Source: Caballeronia peredens
Lineage (GTDB): Bacteria > Pseudomonadota > Gammaproteobacteria > Burkholderiales > Burkholderiaceae
Direction: 5' to 3'
DNA length: 64,000 nt
Assembly (NCBI GenBank): GCA_001544595.2
Contig: FCOH02000009.1
Location: 1-64,000, forward strand
Positions 18,477 through 27,071 of the stretch are shown in pieces. The translations under genes were made by a program, and so were the position numbers. The notes under the pieces are model-generated. The model saw only the letters and a program-made list of their open reading frames with translations. It had not been told where the DNA came from and searched no databases. The number at the start of each line of letters is the position of its first letter. Positions within the stretch are counted from its first letter, which is position 1.

Positions 18477-19775
18477 ATGCTGAAGCGCTATGAGCCAACC
18501 ATGGAATGGGTTCAGCTTGATGACGGACGCAAGGTTCCATTGTTTCGCGATGCACGTCTCAGGCTCGTTGAACCGTTCACTGACCATGTTATCAATTTGC
18601 TGGGAAAGAGACCGTATGCTGAGTCCGATGACCTTGCCGAGAGGTCGGAGATGCAGCAGGTTGCTGAAGCACTCAAGTTTCTTCTGGAGTTCTTGTCGGA
18701 GGAGCGGCTAAGTTGGCGGGATGTCGATGACGCTACTCTGTGGCGCTTTCTCAGTTGGAACTTTGAGCGGATTCGTCGGGACCCGCGTTCGCGCACCCCG
18801 AGGTCGGCAAAGCGTACCGCCAATCTTTACATGGTACGTATTTACGAGTTCCTCAGATGGGCTCAGGAGGATGCATTGTTGTGTCGTGGCATGATTGGGT
18901 TGCGCCAATGCCGCGTCACATCAGCGATAGCCTTGCGTGAGATGGAAGGCAGAGGCTTCAGCCGGAGGAAACTTTATCCAGTGCGTTTTCTCAGGGTCGG
19001 AGAAGGTTCGAGAGAGTCCGACACCCAGTATTGGGCGAGCGACGATGATTTTCGAGAACTGGAGGATTATTTCTGGAGAGAGTGTCATTTTCCGTGGATT
19101 GCCCATCGAAACGTAACCATTTTGAGCGTAGCCAGAGCGATGGGGTGGCGACCCAGTAGCATAAGGTGCTTAACCGCGGATATGTTCACGGAAAAGGCTG
19201 CCGAGGATGCTTATAAGCGGGGTTGGTATGGTGTGCCGATTGAACCCACAACGCAGAAGCTCAATCGTGGTTTCACCTTCTTTCTTCCATTTGAACTGTA
19301 TGCAAGCGTTAGGGCTTACATTACGGATGAGAAGACGGGGCGGCAAGCGCTTAGGGCTCGGCTACCGGCATCATGTGACAAGGACGACGGCTATGTCTTC
19401 GAAAGTTCCAAAAGTGGACTGAAGTTGAGTCGTGCAGCGATGACCGAAATTTTCGGTGATGCCTATCGGGTAATCGGGGCTCCGCGTGGTGCGAGCATGA
19501 CATCCTTCAGGCGGAAGTTCTTCATGGACGCTCACTTGCAAGAAATTCAGTACCGCAAACGCGAGGGCTTGTCATTGGACAGCGAAGACGTTAAACGTGC
19601 GGTCGCTGACAAGATGGGACATGCGTCTACGATAAGCCAAAGTGCTTACAGCCGGGCAAGGAACATTCTTGCGGAGGACAGTGCTGAGGCACGGCTGCAA
19701 CGAGAACTGATTGAGGCTAACGCACACATTGCATCTCTGGAGGCGACGCTTGCAGCAATCAGGGGGCTCGGTTGA
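18477..19775 (+). CDS. Tyrosine recombinase/integrase, 432 aa
   Basis: Third recombinase and the most typical one. It has an N-terminal SAM-like DNA-binding part, then Arg225 in MGWRPSSIR, Lys261 in TQKLNRG, Arg345/346 in TSFRRKFF, His382 in MGHAST and the nucleophile Tyr391 in SAYSRA. The box II His is replaced by Thr or Ser. A short coiled coil ends the protein. The ATG at 18477 behind CGAGG is preferred; the frame opens at 18435 and overlaps the RecD2-like gene. Probably the main strand-exchange catalyst; recalls GmtY-type enzymes. Confidence 0.82.
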   Translation: MLKRYEPTMEWVQLDDGRKVPLFRDARLRLVEPFTDHVINLLGKRPYAESDDLAERSEMQQVAEALKFLLEFLSEERLSWRDVDDATLWRFLSWNFERIRRDPRSRTPRSAKRTANLYMVRIYEFLRWAQEDALLCRGMIGLRQCRVTSAIALREMEGRGFSRRKLYPVRFLRVGEGSRESDTQYWASDDDFRELEDYFWRECHFPWIAHRNVTILSVARAMGWRPSSIRCLTADMFTEKAAEDAYKRGWYGVPIEPTTQKLNRGFTFFLPFELYASVRAYITDEKTGRQALRARLPASCDKDDGYVFESSKSGLKLSRAAMTEIFGDAYRVIGAPRGASMTSFRRKFFMDAHLQEIQYRKREGLSLDSEDVKRAVADKMGHASTISQSAYSRARNILAEDSAEARLQRELIEANAHIASLEATLAAIRGLG

Positions 19776-19860
19776 GAGCAGGCACTTCCTAGAATCGAGA
19801 GACGCCTTTCGAGCAACACGAGCGACCGATAGTGGTTCTCACTTATGCGACGTTCGGACC

Positions 19861-21039
19861 TCAATCTTTGCTTTTGAAGGGCGTATGCGCTTCCAACTCA
19901 CCAATGTGCTCGTCCATTGCGGCCGTTTCTTGGTCGAGGAAGTCCCCGATGGCACGTGCAAACCGGTCATCGGCAATCCAGTGAGCTGACCACGTCGGCG
20001 TGGGTAGTAAGCCACGCGACATTTTGTGGACGCCCTGAGCCCCGCCTTCGAAGGCGTCTAGCCCGTTCACAATACAATATTCAATTCCTTGCATGTAGCA
20101 AGTTTCAAAATGTAGGCCGGAGACGAACTCTCGCGTGCCCCAGTAACGCCCGTACATCACACCGTCGTTGATGATGTTCAGCGCGCAGGCGAGTCTTTTT
20201 CCATCTGCTTCAGCAAGCACCAGCAATAGGGTCTCGGGCATTGCCCGATGAATAAGGCCGAAGAACTCTCGTGTGAGATAGGGAGGGTTCCAGTGCTCTT
20301 TGTACGTGTTCTCGTAGCACGAATAGAAGAAGTCGAGCGCGTCGTCGTCAATCTCGGTTCCGCGCAGCCAACTGAACGTGACGCCTGCCTCCGCCACGTG
20401 TCTACGGTCCTGTTTGACCTTCTTCCGCTTCTGCTGATTCATCGTCGCGAGGAAGGCATCGAAAGCGGTGTAACCGTCATTCTTCCAATGGAATTGAACA
20501 CCCTCGCGCTGCATGTAGCCAGCATCTGACATCGCCGCCAAGTCGTCCTCTTCAGGAAAAAGGACGTGCAGCGACGAAACGTCGACCTGGCGCGCGTACT
20601 GAATCGCGCCTCGCGCGAGCAGGACCCTGTCTTCGTGCGTCTTTGCTAAAAGGCGCGGGCCCGTAACTGGCGTGAACGGAACCGCACTGAGAAGCTTAGG
20701 GTAGTAGTCCAAGCCATGTCGCTGGAAGGCGTCTGCCCAGAGATGGTCGAATACATATTCGCCTCTCGAGTGCCTCTTCAGATACAGCGGCATCGCTCCA
20801 ATGAGAGCATCGTCTCGGCGCATAAGAAGGTAGCGGGGCTGCCAGCCGGTCCGCTTCGAGGCACAGCCTGAAACGTGCATCGCAGACAAATACGCATGCT
20901 GGACAAAGGGGTTGCTGCCTGCGAGAGCATTCCAGGCGTGAGCCGGTACATCTTCGATGGAATCAACTACGTGGATTTCAATGCTCGAAGTCACGCTGCG
21001 GTGGACCTGTGAAAGATTCTCAAGGGGACGACTGCGCAT
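19861..21039 (-). CDS. FemAB/GNAT-like N-acyltransferase (DUF482 type), island-borne copy
   Basis: A full-length 392-residue relative of the gene truncated at 10763-11002, of the FemAB-like/peptidogalycan family (PF04339 by recollection). These proteins resemble aminoacyl or acetyl transferases with a tandem GNAT fold; the substrate is unproven. Shared and conserved stretches include EIHVVD, NPFVQHAYLSA, LKRHSRGEYVFDHLWADAF, ENTYKEHWNPPYL and EGGAQGVHKMSRGLLPT. It lies just inside the island, tail to tail with the last recombinase, and its codons at the insertion point differ from those of the cut gene. Start uncertain: ATG at 21039 or GTG at 20991. Confidence 0.85.
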   Translation of the reverse strand: MRSRPLENLSQVHRSVTSSIEIHVVDSIEDVPAHAWNALAGSNPFVQHAYLSAMHVSGCASKRTGWQPRYLLMRRDDALIGAMPLYLKRHSRGEYVFDHLWADAFQRHGLDYYPKLLSAVPFTPVTGPRLLAKTHEDRVLLARGAIQYARQVDVSSLHVLFPEEDDLAAMSDAGYMQREGVQFHWKNDGYTAFDAFLATMNQQKRKKVKQDRRHVAEAGVTFSWLRGTEIDDDALDFFYSCYENTYKEHWNPPYLTREFFGLIHRAMPETLLLVLAEADGKRLACALNIINDGVMYGRYWGTREFVSGLHFETCYMQGIEYCIVNGLDAFEGGAQGVHKMSRGLLPTPTWSAHWIADDRFARAIGDFLDQETAAMDEHIGELEAHTPFKSKD

Positions 21040-21271
21040 CCCGAATGAAGCATTTTGCTACAAGTCGCCGCCGCTTGCCTGAGCCGATATCAGGCACTCG
21101 GAGGAGTTGATGCGAGGGTGGCGGCGGTGCGAACGATGCTTGGCGCCCGCGCAGGTCGCATTGAAATTGAAGACATGGGTGAGCCGGCCGGCGCAAACGC
21201 CCGGGCATGTCAATGCATGCCGATTCTGAGCTGACCGAGATGTTCTGAAATGACTGATACTGCCCGCGAAC

Positions 21272-21508
21272 TCAAGGGAGCAGCAATTCCGACGCTTCTA
21301 CGCCAAGACCGACAGCAAGCTTCTGCAGGTTGTCGAGCGTGATATTGGTCGTAGCGCGTTCAACGTGGCTTACGTATGTTCGATGGAATCCACATCGCAC
21401 GCTGAGCAATTCTTGGGACATACCTCTTTCCAGGCGCAACCTACGGACGTGGTCTGCCAGCCTGAGGCGGAGGACAGGGTCAATGTCTTTGCTTTCTGTC
21501 TTGGTCAT
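21272..21508 (-). CDS. XRE-family helix-turn-helix regulator
   Basis: A 78-residue single-domain repressor. Helices 2 and 3 are read in ERGMSQELLSVRCGFHRTYVSHVER, and the C terminus TLDNLQKLAVGLGVEASELLLP is the usual end of the HTH_3 domain. Its start faces an array of 15-bp repeats at 21556-21645, so it probably controls itself and perhaps the genes to the right. Such small proteins are common controllers of islands and restriction systems. Confidence 0.88.
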   Translation of the reverse strand: MTKTESKDIDPVLRLRLADHVRRLRLERGMSQELLSVRCGFHRTYVSHVERATTNITLDNLQKLAVGLGVEASELLLP

Positions 21509-21555
21509 GGCCCGGAGGTTGGCGCAACACGACCCGTACGTCTACCTCTCAAACA

Positions 21556-21645
21556 TATACTGTATATCCATATACCGTGTAAACGACTACGTTTTATTCA
21601 TATACTGTCCGTACGTATACTGCGTAAACGTATAGAATGGTGTCT
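21556..21645. promoter_or_regulatory. Array of 15-bp repeats (TATACtG type) upstream of the XRE gene
   Basis: Six consecutive 15-base units can be laid out. Those starting at 21556, 21571, 21601, 21616 and 21631 begin TATA; the one at 21586 is degenerate. Units 21571-21585 (TATACCGTGTAAACG) and 21616-21630 (TATACTGCGTAAACG) differ at two bases and are 45 bases apart. Spacing near 1.5 helical turns and location 48-137 bases before the XRE start fit an operator array. An iteron-like role is an alternative. Confidence 0.6.
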
Positions 21646-22108
21646 TGAGTGTGGTGCGCGGTCGACGCAACTTCTGCTGTACAAGCCCTCACGGAAACGC
21701 TCGCAGGTCGATGGAAGCGGAGGACTTTCGACTGTCATGGATTACGTAAGCCAGGCCAGAACGTTGCACGTCCCCAAAGCACCAGTAACACAACCGCATT
21801 GAGACTTTCGTAGACCGATTCGCGGCCTGTTTTCGGGGAGGAGAGGTGCGAAGGTGGTTCAGCCCAAGTCACCTTTGTGGCGGTTGAGCGCCAAATCTTG
21901 GTCGTCGAGAGGTCCGAGAGCCGGGGCCGTTTTTGGGACGTCCGAGGATTTGTGGTGGCTTTGGTGCGAAACCAACCGCATCGTTGGGTGCAGCTGCCAA
22001 ATCGGCATATGGCGGACTTGGTGGAAACAGGCGCGGCCGGCGTTCTTGCGGGTTGGTGGCTCGGATTTGTCGCTGCGTAAAGCGCAATTTCATGTTTATG
22101 AGGAAGCT
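21646..22108. other. Unassigned DNA between the repeat array and the next gene
   Basis: About 460 bases. The frame open from 21854 is continuous with the gene at 22109, but its upstream part is Trp/Arg-rich and looks non-genic. No RNA gene or repeat was recognised. Confidence 0.4.
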
Positions 22109-22564
22109 ATGAAAGCCAATCGCAGCGCTTTTTTCAAGAGGGCCTTAGTGTCGCTTTGGATGCTTAACACCGACGGCGGCGCCGACAGGGAGCAAGTAAA
22201 AGTTGAGCATCCGCCTGCGGACTTACATCCGGACGTCGAGTCAATGGACGCTTTCGATGTGCTCCACCTCATCTGTAAGAACGACGACTTTGCTGTGGCG
22301 GGGGACCCAAAGCGCGCTTTTGCGCACTTTGATGCCGCCACGGGCGTTTTGCATGTCTACGCCCGGAGCGACCAGGCCGTTGAGATTTTCACGGATACGA
22401 CCATGCTGATGCTGACCGCGTTGGAATGCACGTTGAAGGACGGTGCCAGTTTTTCCTCGGCAGGCCGAGAAGCGGTCTGTGTTCTTGAAGATATAACTGC
22501 GCGCGGCCGTACTTACGGCGAGGCAGCGTTGAGAGCTCTCGCGAAACGTCAGTTTTCCGCATAA
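22109..22564 (+). CDS. Hypothetical protein, 151 aa
   Basis: Starts at an ATG behind GAGGAAG and begins MKANRSAFFKRALVSLWML. I recognise no family. It is soluble and moderately acidic, with a central HVYARSDQAVEIFTDTTMLMLTAL stretch suggesting a mixed alpha/beta fold. It stands just before a gene with a possible toxin-binding domain (61-base gap, same strand). Confidence 0.6.
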   Translation: MKANRSAFFKRALVSLWMLNTDGGADREQVKVEHPPADLHPDVESMDAFDVLHLICKNDDFAVAGDPKRAFAHFDAATGVLHVYARSDQAVEIFTDTTMLMLTALECTLKDGASFSSAGREAVCVLEDITARGRTYGEAALRALAKRQFSA

Positions 22565-22625
22565 CTCCCGCCGTCAAAGCGCTACGGCAAAGGAGTATCC
22601 GCCTCCATGCAAAACTGGAATTGAA

Positions 22626-23237
22626 ATGCCGGAAACCGGAGATGACCAGAAGGCTGCAAGCGCTCTCGAAGACGCCCGGGCGCAACACGCCATCGGCGCG
22701 GCTGTGGTCGCGGTGGTTCTTTCCGACCCCGAAGGCGTCAACGCGCTTCTCCACCTGTCGGATGCAGAGATTGGAAGGCGCTTCAAGAAGCGCTTATGGG
22801 AAGTGGTTGGAGTCACAACCGTGCTCAAACTAGACCTTCGAGCTATGCATGCGGAAGAGCAGAAGCTCCGTGGACGCATCGAACGGGAATCCGAGCGATA
22901 CCAATTATTCCTTCAAGGGAAGGTCTTGAAGGCGGAAGACTTCATCGGGGCATCAGGCATCACTGAGAAGGCGCTGGCCAAGAACGTTGTCTCCGGTCGA
23001 GTTTTCGCGGTGGAGCTCGGGTCCGAGCCGTACTACCCTGCGTTTTTTCTTTCGAGGATGATTGACCGCAAGGTTCTCGCGAGGGTCGTGCGTCGCCTGG
23101 GCGACATAGATGGCTGGAAGAAATGGGACTTCTTCACTACGCCGATTGAGTCGCTCGGTGGCTCCACGCCCTTGCAACTCTTGAGAGTGAACGAGGTGAA
23201 AAACGTGATGAAGGCAGCCAGCGTCTTTAGTGGCTGA
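22626..23237 (+). CDS. Hypothetical protein with MbcA/ParS (DUF2384)-like C terminus
   Basis: A 203-residue protein. The last 35 residues (WDFFTTPIESLGGSTPLQLL, then VMKAASVFSG) resemble the C-terminal signature of Xre/MbcA/ParS antitoxins, where a Trp, a Pro, a Leu-Gly-Gly pair and Pro-Leu-x-Leu-Leu recur. The middle part (ITEKALAKNVVSGRVFAVEL) could be a winged or HTH segment. No RES-type toxin gene is adjacent, so it may be an orphan or act in another way. Function unproven. Confidence 0.6.
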   Translation: MPETGDDQKAASALEDARAQHAIGAAVVAVVLSDPEGVNALLHLSDAEIGRRFKKRLWEVVGVTTVLKLDLRAMHAEEQKLRGRIERESERYQLFLQGKVLKAEDFIGASGITEKALAKNVVSGRVFAVELGSEPYYPAFFLSRMIDRKVLARVVRRLGDIDGWKKWDFFTTPIESLGGSTPLQLLRVNEVKNVMKAASVFSG

Positions 23238-23290
23238 GCGCAGCGACTGTCCTCGGCTAACCGCGTCTCAGAAGCACATCGCACCCGACC

Positions 23291-23677
23291 ATGAAAGAAC
23301 TTTGGAACTTCGCTCTCCAGAACCCAGGGCTGCTAATCCTGCCAACAATCGCGTTTGCAATCACCTTACTTCTCTTGCGGGTCAAGCAACGGTATGTGAA
23401 TGAAGGTGTCATCTTCGGGCGGGCACCTGCCGAGGGCGGTGACCCCAGCTCGCCGAAATCATCGGAAGACGATGAAATGAATGCGGACAACCCCATCGAC
23501 ATCGGGATTGCCCTTCGAAGGTTTCAAGAACTCGACATGGAGGAAGGGGAGCAGGGCTATGCGTATTGGTACCGAGTCGGCCAACTCCTGAAGCGTGCGG
23601 ACAGCATGCAGGCGGAGATTGACGCGCTGAGCGAGGAACTGGAACTTTGTCGCGCGAGGCGCCGAAAGGCGCGTTGA
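23291..23677 (+). CDS. Small single-pass membrane protein, 128 aa
   Basis: An N-terminal hydrophobic helix (LLILPTIAFAITLLLLRV, about 14-31) is followed by a cytoplasmic acidic/polar region. A C-terminal helix (SMQAEIDALSEELELCRARRRKAR) ends in basic residues. No family recognised. It follows the previous gene by 53 bases and may share its transcript. Confidence 0.58.
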   Translation: MKELWNFALQNPGLLILPTIAFAITLLLLRVKQRYVNEGVIFGRAPAEGGDPSSPKSSEDDEMNADNPIDIGIALRRFQELDMEEGEQGYAYWYRVGQLLKRADSMQAEIDALSEELELCRARRRKAR

Positions 23678-23754
23678 GCTGAAATTCGCTCTTGCATAGT
23701 CCTGACTTCGCGGCTGGTCCTCGATGGAACCATAGCCGTCTAGCCTCTATAACC

Positions 23755-24378
23755 ATGGATAACGATTCGAGTTTGTCTAGCGACTATGTCGCGGTCAGTA
23801 GACTTCTCTCCCGGATTCTTCGTCACGAACCCGAGATGGTTGGCATACGCCTCGACAGGCGCGGTTGGGTAGCGGTTGATGAGCTGATACGCGCAATCGA
23901 ACGGACGGCGCGTGCCGTGGGTGCCTCGAAGCGTCTGAGAACACTACCGACAGTGACCCGCGATGCCGTTCTGGCAGTTGTGGCCACAAGCGACAAACAA
24001 CGCTTCTCGCTTTCGCCCGACGGCAAAAGGATACGCGCGGCACAAGGCCACTCGATAGATGTGGACCTCGGATATTCCGAACTCGAACCCCCAGCGATTC
24101 TTTATCACGGCACCGCTTGGAGCAATTGGCCACGTATCTCCATTGAAGGATTAACATCTCGGACTAGGCACGCCGTCCATCTGAGCATGGACACTGACAC
24201 CGCAAGGAAAGTGGGTGCTCGCCACGGTCAACCATTGGTACTGGTTGTGCAAGCCGGGCAGATGCACGCCGACGGGTACGCTTTCGCTTGCTCGGATAAT
24301 CGGGTTTGGCTTACGGAGGTAGTGCCGCCGGCATACCTGTCTCAGTTGAAGCCGGACGGACGTGGACCAAAGTCATAG
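23755..24378 (+). CDS. kptA: RNA 2'-phosphotransferase (Tpt1/KptA family)
   Basis: Transfers an internal 2'-phosphate from RNA to NAD, giving ADP-ribose 1'',2''-cyclic phosphate. The 207-residue length is near usual. It shows the family's N-terminal winged helix, SRILRHEPEMVGIRLDRRGW (near 15-34), IRAAQGHSIDVDL, LYHGTA, VHLSMDTDTARKVGARHG and a final VWLTEVVPP. In bacteria without tRNA splicing such enzymes are thought to belong to RNA repair. A cyclic-phosphate-processing protein lies 3 kb away (27606). I use the ATG at 23755; the frame opens at 23692. Confidence 0.93.
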   Translation: MDNDSSLSSDYVAVSRLLSRILRHEPEMVGIRLDRRGWVAVDELIRAIERTARAVGASKRLRTLPTVTRDAVLAVVATSDKQRFSLSPDGKRIRAAQGHSIDVDLGYSELEPPAILYHGTAWSNWPRISIEGLTSRTRHAVHLSMDTDTARKVGARHGQPLVLVVQAGQMHADGYAFACSDNRVWLTEVVPPAYLSQLKPDGRGPKS

Positions 24379-24878
24379 CCGTGCGCTTCCTATAATTTCT
24401 CACGGCGTAACGGATGCAGGCGCGCGACCCCGAATCGAAACTGCGCGAAGGGAGTGTTATCGACCGCCGGTTCAAATACTCGGAGCAAGGCCAAAACGTT
24501 GGGCCCGACGACCATTGCACCGTCATTGCCTCGGCCACCGCTCCGACGCCGCGCTGGCCTTCCTGCGTCAAATCCTCCGGCTGTGCAACGTTGAGAATCT
24601 GCGAAGTCTGGCGAAGTCGGTGACGGTGGATTAGGCTGATACCCAGCCTGTTGATGTTTAGCCACTTCTAATAGTTTCACTTAACGACCCGCGAAAAGTT
24701 TCACTTAAGCGGGAACCAGGTTTCGCTTAAGCCATATGCAGCAAGGTTTAAGCGAAACTATTAGAACTTCAGCGGGGTGAATTCGCCACCTGCCAGCGAC
24801 TGCGAAAGTGCCCGCAGAATTTAACAAAAAAGCCGCATCTATAATTAGGTCCGCATCGACTCTGACGCCAGAGCCCAG
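24379..24878. other. Non-coding or relic DNA with an inverted-repeat cluster
   Basis: About 500 bases with no convincing gene. Several short frames overlap on both strands, none with a domain. The notable content is the inverted-repeat cluster at 24668-24764. Confidence 0.45.
24668..24764. repeat. 17-bp inverted repeats with internal TTTC(A/G)CTTAA copies
   Basis: Left arm 24668-24684 (CTAATAGTTTCACTTAA) and right arm 24748-24764 (TTAAGCGAAACTATTAG) are reverse complements apart from one base. Two further direct copies of the core lie between them, at 24697-24708 and 24721-24730. Four copies of a 10-bp core in 97 bases suggest binding sites for a dimeric protein, or the fused ends of a lost insertion element (IS21-type ends carry several internal repeats). 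No transposase is present. Confidence 0.7.
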
Positions 24879-25301
24879 CTACCCGCATTCCTCAATACCG
24901 CGCGAACTTTCTGTGCCGACGACGGTACCGTCGAAGCGAGACGTCTCGCGTCTTGGTTCCAGGAAATCTGCGGCCGGCACTTCCAAGCTACCGTCAGTCC
25001 ATTCACCCAAGTGCTTCCGCAGCCGAGCGGCGATGGTTGACTTGCCGTCACCCGTGCTACCAAATTGACCGCTCGTTTCTGTGTCGAAAATCATCCCGAC
25101 GCGCTGCAGGCAATCTAGTGCGTGCCGCATACGTTCAAGCATCCCGGACGCCAAAGACAGTTCGCGGGAGAGTTGTTCGACATCGGTGATGGCGTCAGAG
25201 AGAAGAAATCCAGCCCGGCGACCGCCGTCTCCGGACCGCGACGTGTTTTCAGGTTGTGTGGGGATTGTTGACGTGGTAATGCCACGTCTAGAGCGTGGCA
25301 C
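24879..25301 (-). pseudogene. Possible P-loop protein fragment
   Basis: A 140-codon frame contains GQFGSTGDGKSTIAARLRKH near residues 77-96, an acceptable Walker A motif. The preceding helical part (VEQLSRELSLASGMLERMRHALDCL) looks protein-like. No Walker B or further NTPase motif follows, and the frame ends about 40 residues later. I read it as a remnant or very short P-loop protein. Low confidence. Confidence 0.3.
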
Positions 25302-25469
25302 TTAGCCTTGCGTCCGCCTTTTGTACGCGCTGGAGATATGCGTACCGCTGTTCGACGACGTTTTCGGAACCAAGTCATGAATGGTGCGACCGTGCGAACA
25401 GCGGCGCTGGCTCGCTAACTCGAAATCGTCGCGCTTCTACCGCCGACGTCAAGCAAACGCGCACCGCGG

Positions 25470-26117
25470 TCAGGAATTGAGGAAAGACCTCACGGAATCC
25501 ACACCCAGGCTGATTCCAAGGCCCGTCAACATTGCTCCCATCACCCATCGCTGTGCGAGCAGTAGCGTGGGTCGAACGTTGAGAAATTTGGCCATCCCGC
25601 TGGAGCCTACGGCGACAAGACCATTCGCGAGGGCGAAGGCCGCAATCAGTAACGAGCCGAGCATGAGGGATTGGCCCATCACATCATTTCGCGTGTGGTC
25701 GATGAACTGCGGCAGCAGCGAAATGAAGAGCATCGCCAACTTCGGGTTCAGCAGGCTCGTTGTCGCCCCCATCGCAAGCAGACGTAGCGGCGGCTCCTGC
25801 GTCAACTGACGTACCTGAAACGGTGAACGCCCTCCGGGCTTCACTGCTTGCCACGCAAGATAAACGAGGTACATCGTGCCTGCTGCGCCAAGCACTGCAC
25901 TCGCACCTGGCACTTTGAGTACCAGCGCCGTGATTCCGAACGCGGCACTGAACATGTAGAAGAGGTATCCCAGCATTACGCCGGCAAGCGAAATCAGGCC
26001 GGCGGCGCGCCCTTGCGCGACTGAACGCGACATCACGTAGACCATGTTCGGACCAGGCGTAATGGCGAGCATCCCGCCCACCGCGAGGAATTGATACATT
26101 GACCCGGCGTCTTGCAT
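25470..26117 (-). CDS. LysE/RhtB family amino-acid exporter
   Basis: Inner-membrane protein of 215 residues with six hydrophobic segments. The family signature ITPGPNMVYVMSRSVAQGR lies at about 19-37 and NPKLAMLFISLLPQF in the middle. Members export amino acids or homoserine lactone-like compounds by proton exchange. It is divergent from a LysR-type gene 102 bases away, a standard pairing in which the regulator controls the exporter. Substrate unknown. Confidence 0.92.
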   Translation of the reverse strand: MQDAGSMYQFLAVGGMLAITPGPNMVYVMSRSVAQGRAAGLISLAGVMLGYLFYMFSAAFGITALVLKVPGASAVLGAAGTMYLVYLAWQAVKPGGRSPFQVRQLTQEPPLRLLAMGATTSLLNPKLAMLFISLLPQFIDHTRNDVMGQSLMLGSLLIAAFALANGLVAVGSSGMAKFLNVRPTLLLAQRWVMGAMLTGLGISLGVDSVRSFLNS

Positions 26118-26219
26118 TGCGCTTCACCTTCAAAAAACCTGATGAACCGATTGTCGGACCATACGACCATGAAGTGAAACAAATTAAACTGATGGTACTC
26201 GTCAGATTTTCTGAACAAT

Positions 26220-27071
26220 ATGAAGAAGCTCGATTTTGATGTGCTTGAAATGGTTGTAGCGGTTGCGGACTCGGGTTCGTTTGCCAAGGCGGCTCAGACC
26301 GTGTTTCGGTCGCCCTCTGCCGTCAGTATGCAAATCAAGACAATCGAGGAAGCGCTCGGAAAACAACTGTTCGTTCGGGACACGCGTAATGTCTCGGCAA
26401 CCGCGGAAGGCAAAAGACTGGCGGACTATGGCCGTCGGATGCTCGAGATGCGCGATGAGGCGTGGGCTTCCATAGTTCGTCCCGAAGTAGAAGGCCAGGT
26501 GACGATTGGCGTCCCCGATGACTATGTTTCTTCGTTGCTGCCACAGGTGCTAGCGAAGTTTGCGTTGATGCACCCACGGGTGGACATTCGCGTCATTGGC
26601 CTACCGAGCGCCGCGCTCATGCCTATGGTCAAGGACAGCACCATCGACCTTGCGTGCCTCACGAAAGGAAAGGGAATCTCGGGCGAGTTCATCAGACATG
26701 AGCAGATGGTGTGGACTGGGTCGTCGAAGCGGAAAATTTGGTTGGAGCGTCCGTTACCAATCGCCGTCTTTGCCGATGGCAGCACGGCGCGCGACCATGC
26801 TGTACGGGCGCTCCGCAGAGAAAACATCACATTCCGGATGTCGTTTGAAAGCCCGAGTTTTCTCGGCCTGCTCAGCATGGTGGAGGCCGGCCTTGCCATT
26901 GCACCTCTCGCCAAATGCAGCATCCCGGCGCATCTCGTTCAACTTTCCGAGAGCGACGGCGTTCCCGCGATGAACGAGGTCGAGGTCGTGCTTGTCCGCA
27001 GTGCCCGTTCTGCACGACCCCCAAGTGAATATCTGGCCCAGCAGATTCTCGAGGAATGGAAAGTCGCATGA
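26220..27071 (+). CDS. LysR-family transcriptional regulator
   Basis: A 283-residue regulator with an N-terminal winged HTH (AVADSGSFAKAAQTVFRSPSAVSMQIKTIEE split around 15-45) and a type 2 periplasmic-binding-like effector domain. Divergent from the LysE exporter, so the 26118-26219 gap should hold its operator. It probably switches the exporter on with the exported amino acid as inducer, by analogy with ArgP/LysG. Confidence 0.92.
   Translation: MKKLDFDVLEMVVAVADSGSFAKAAQTVFRSPSAVSMQIKTIEEALGKQLFVRDTRNVSATAEGKRLADYGRRMLEMRDEAWASIVRPEVEGQVTIGVPDDYVSSLLPQVLAKFALMHPRVDIRVIGLPSAALMPMVKDSTIDLACLTKGKGISGEFIRHEQMVWTGSSKRKIWLERPLPIAVFADGSTARDHAVRALRRENITFRMSFESPSFLGLLSMVEAGLAIAPLAKCSIPAHLVQLSESDGVPAMNEVEVVLVRSARSARPPSEYLAQQILEEWKVA

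Larger units (their letters stand above)
11003..19775 (+). mobile_element. Integration module of a genomic island (six-gene recombinase operon)
   Basis: The module starts at the base where the FemAB/GNAT-like gene is interrupted. It comprises six plus-strand genes that overlap or nearly touch, three of them tyrosine-recombinase-like. Its base composition is visibly richer in A and T than the backbone. Sets of several cooperating tyrosine recombinases are known from Tn554 (TnpA/B/C), RIT elements and gamma-mobile-trio islands (GmtY/Z/X). Which family this belongs to I cannot decide without searches. The right end of the whole island was not found within the window, so cargo probably extends to at least 64000. 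Confidence 0.75.

Noticed and set aside
21556..21575. LexA box in the repeat array (CTGTATATCCATATAC)
   Set aside because: The second half should be ACAG at fixed spacing and is not. The sequence is better explained as part of the 15-bp array.
23755..24378. ADP-ribosyltransferase toxin instead of KptA
   Set aside because: The IRAAQGHS and LYHGTA motifs and the N-terminal winged helix are specific to the Tpt1/KptA family.
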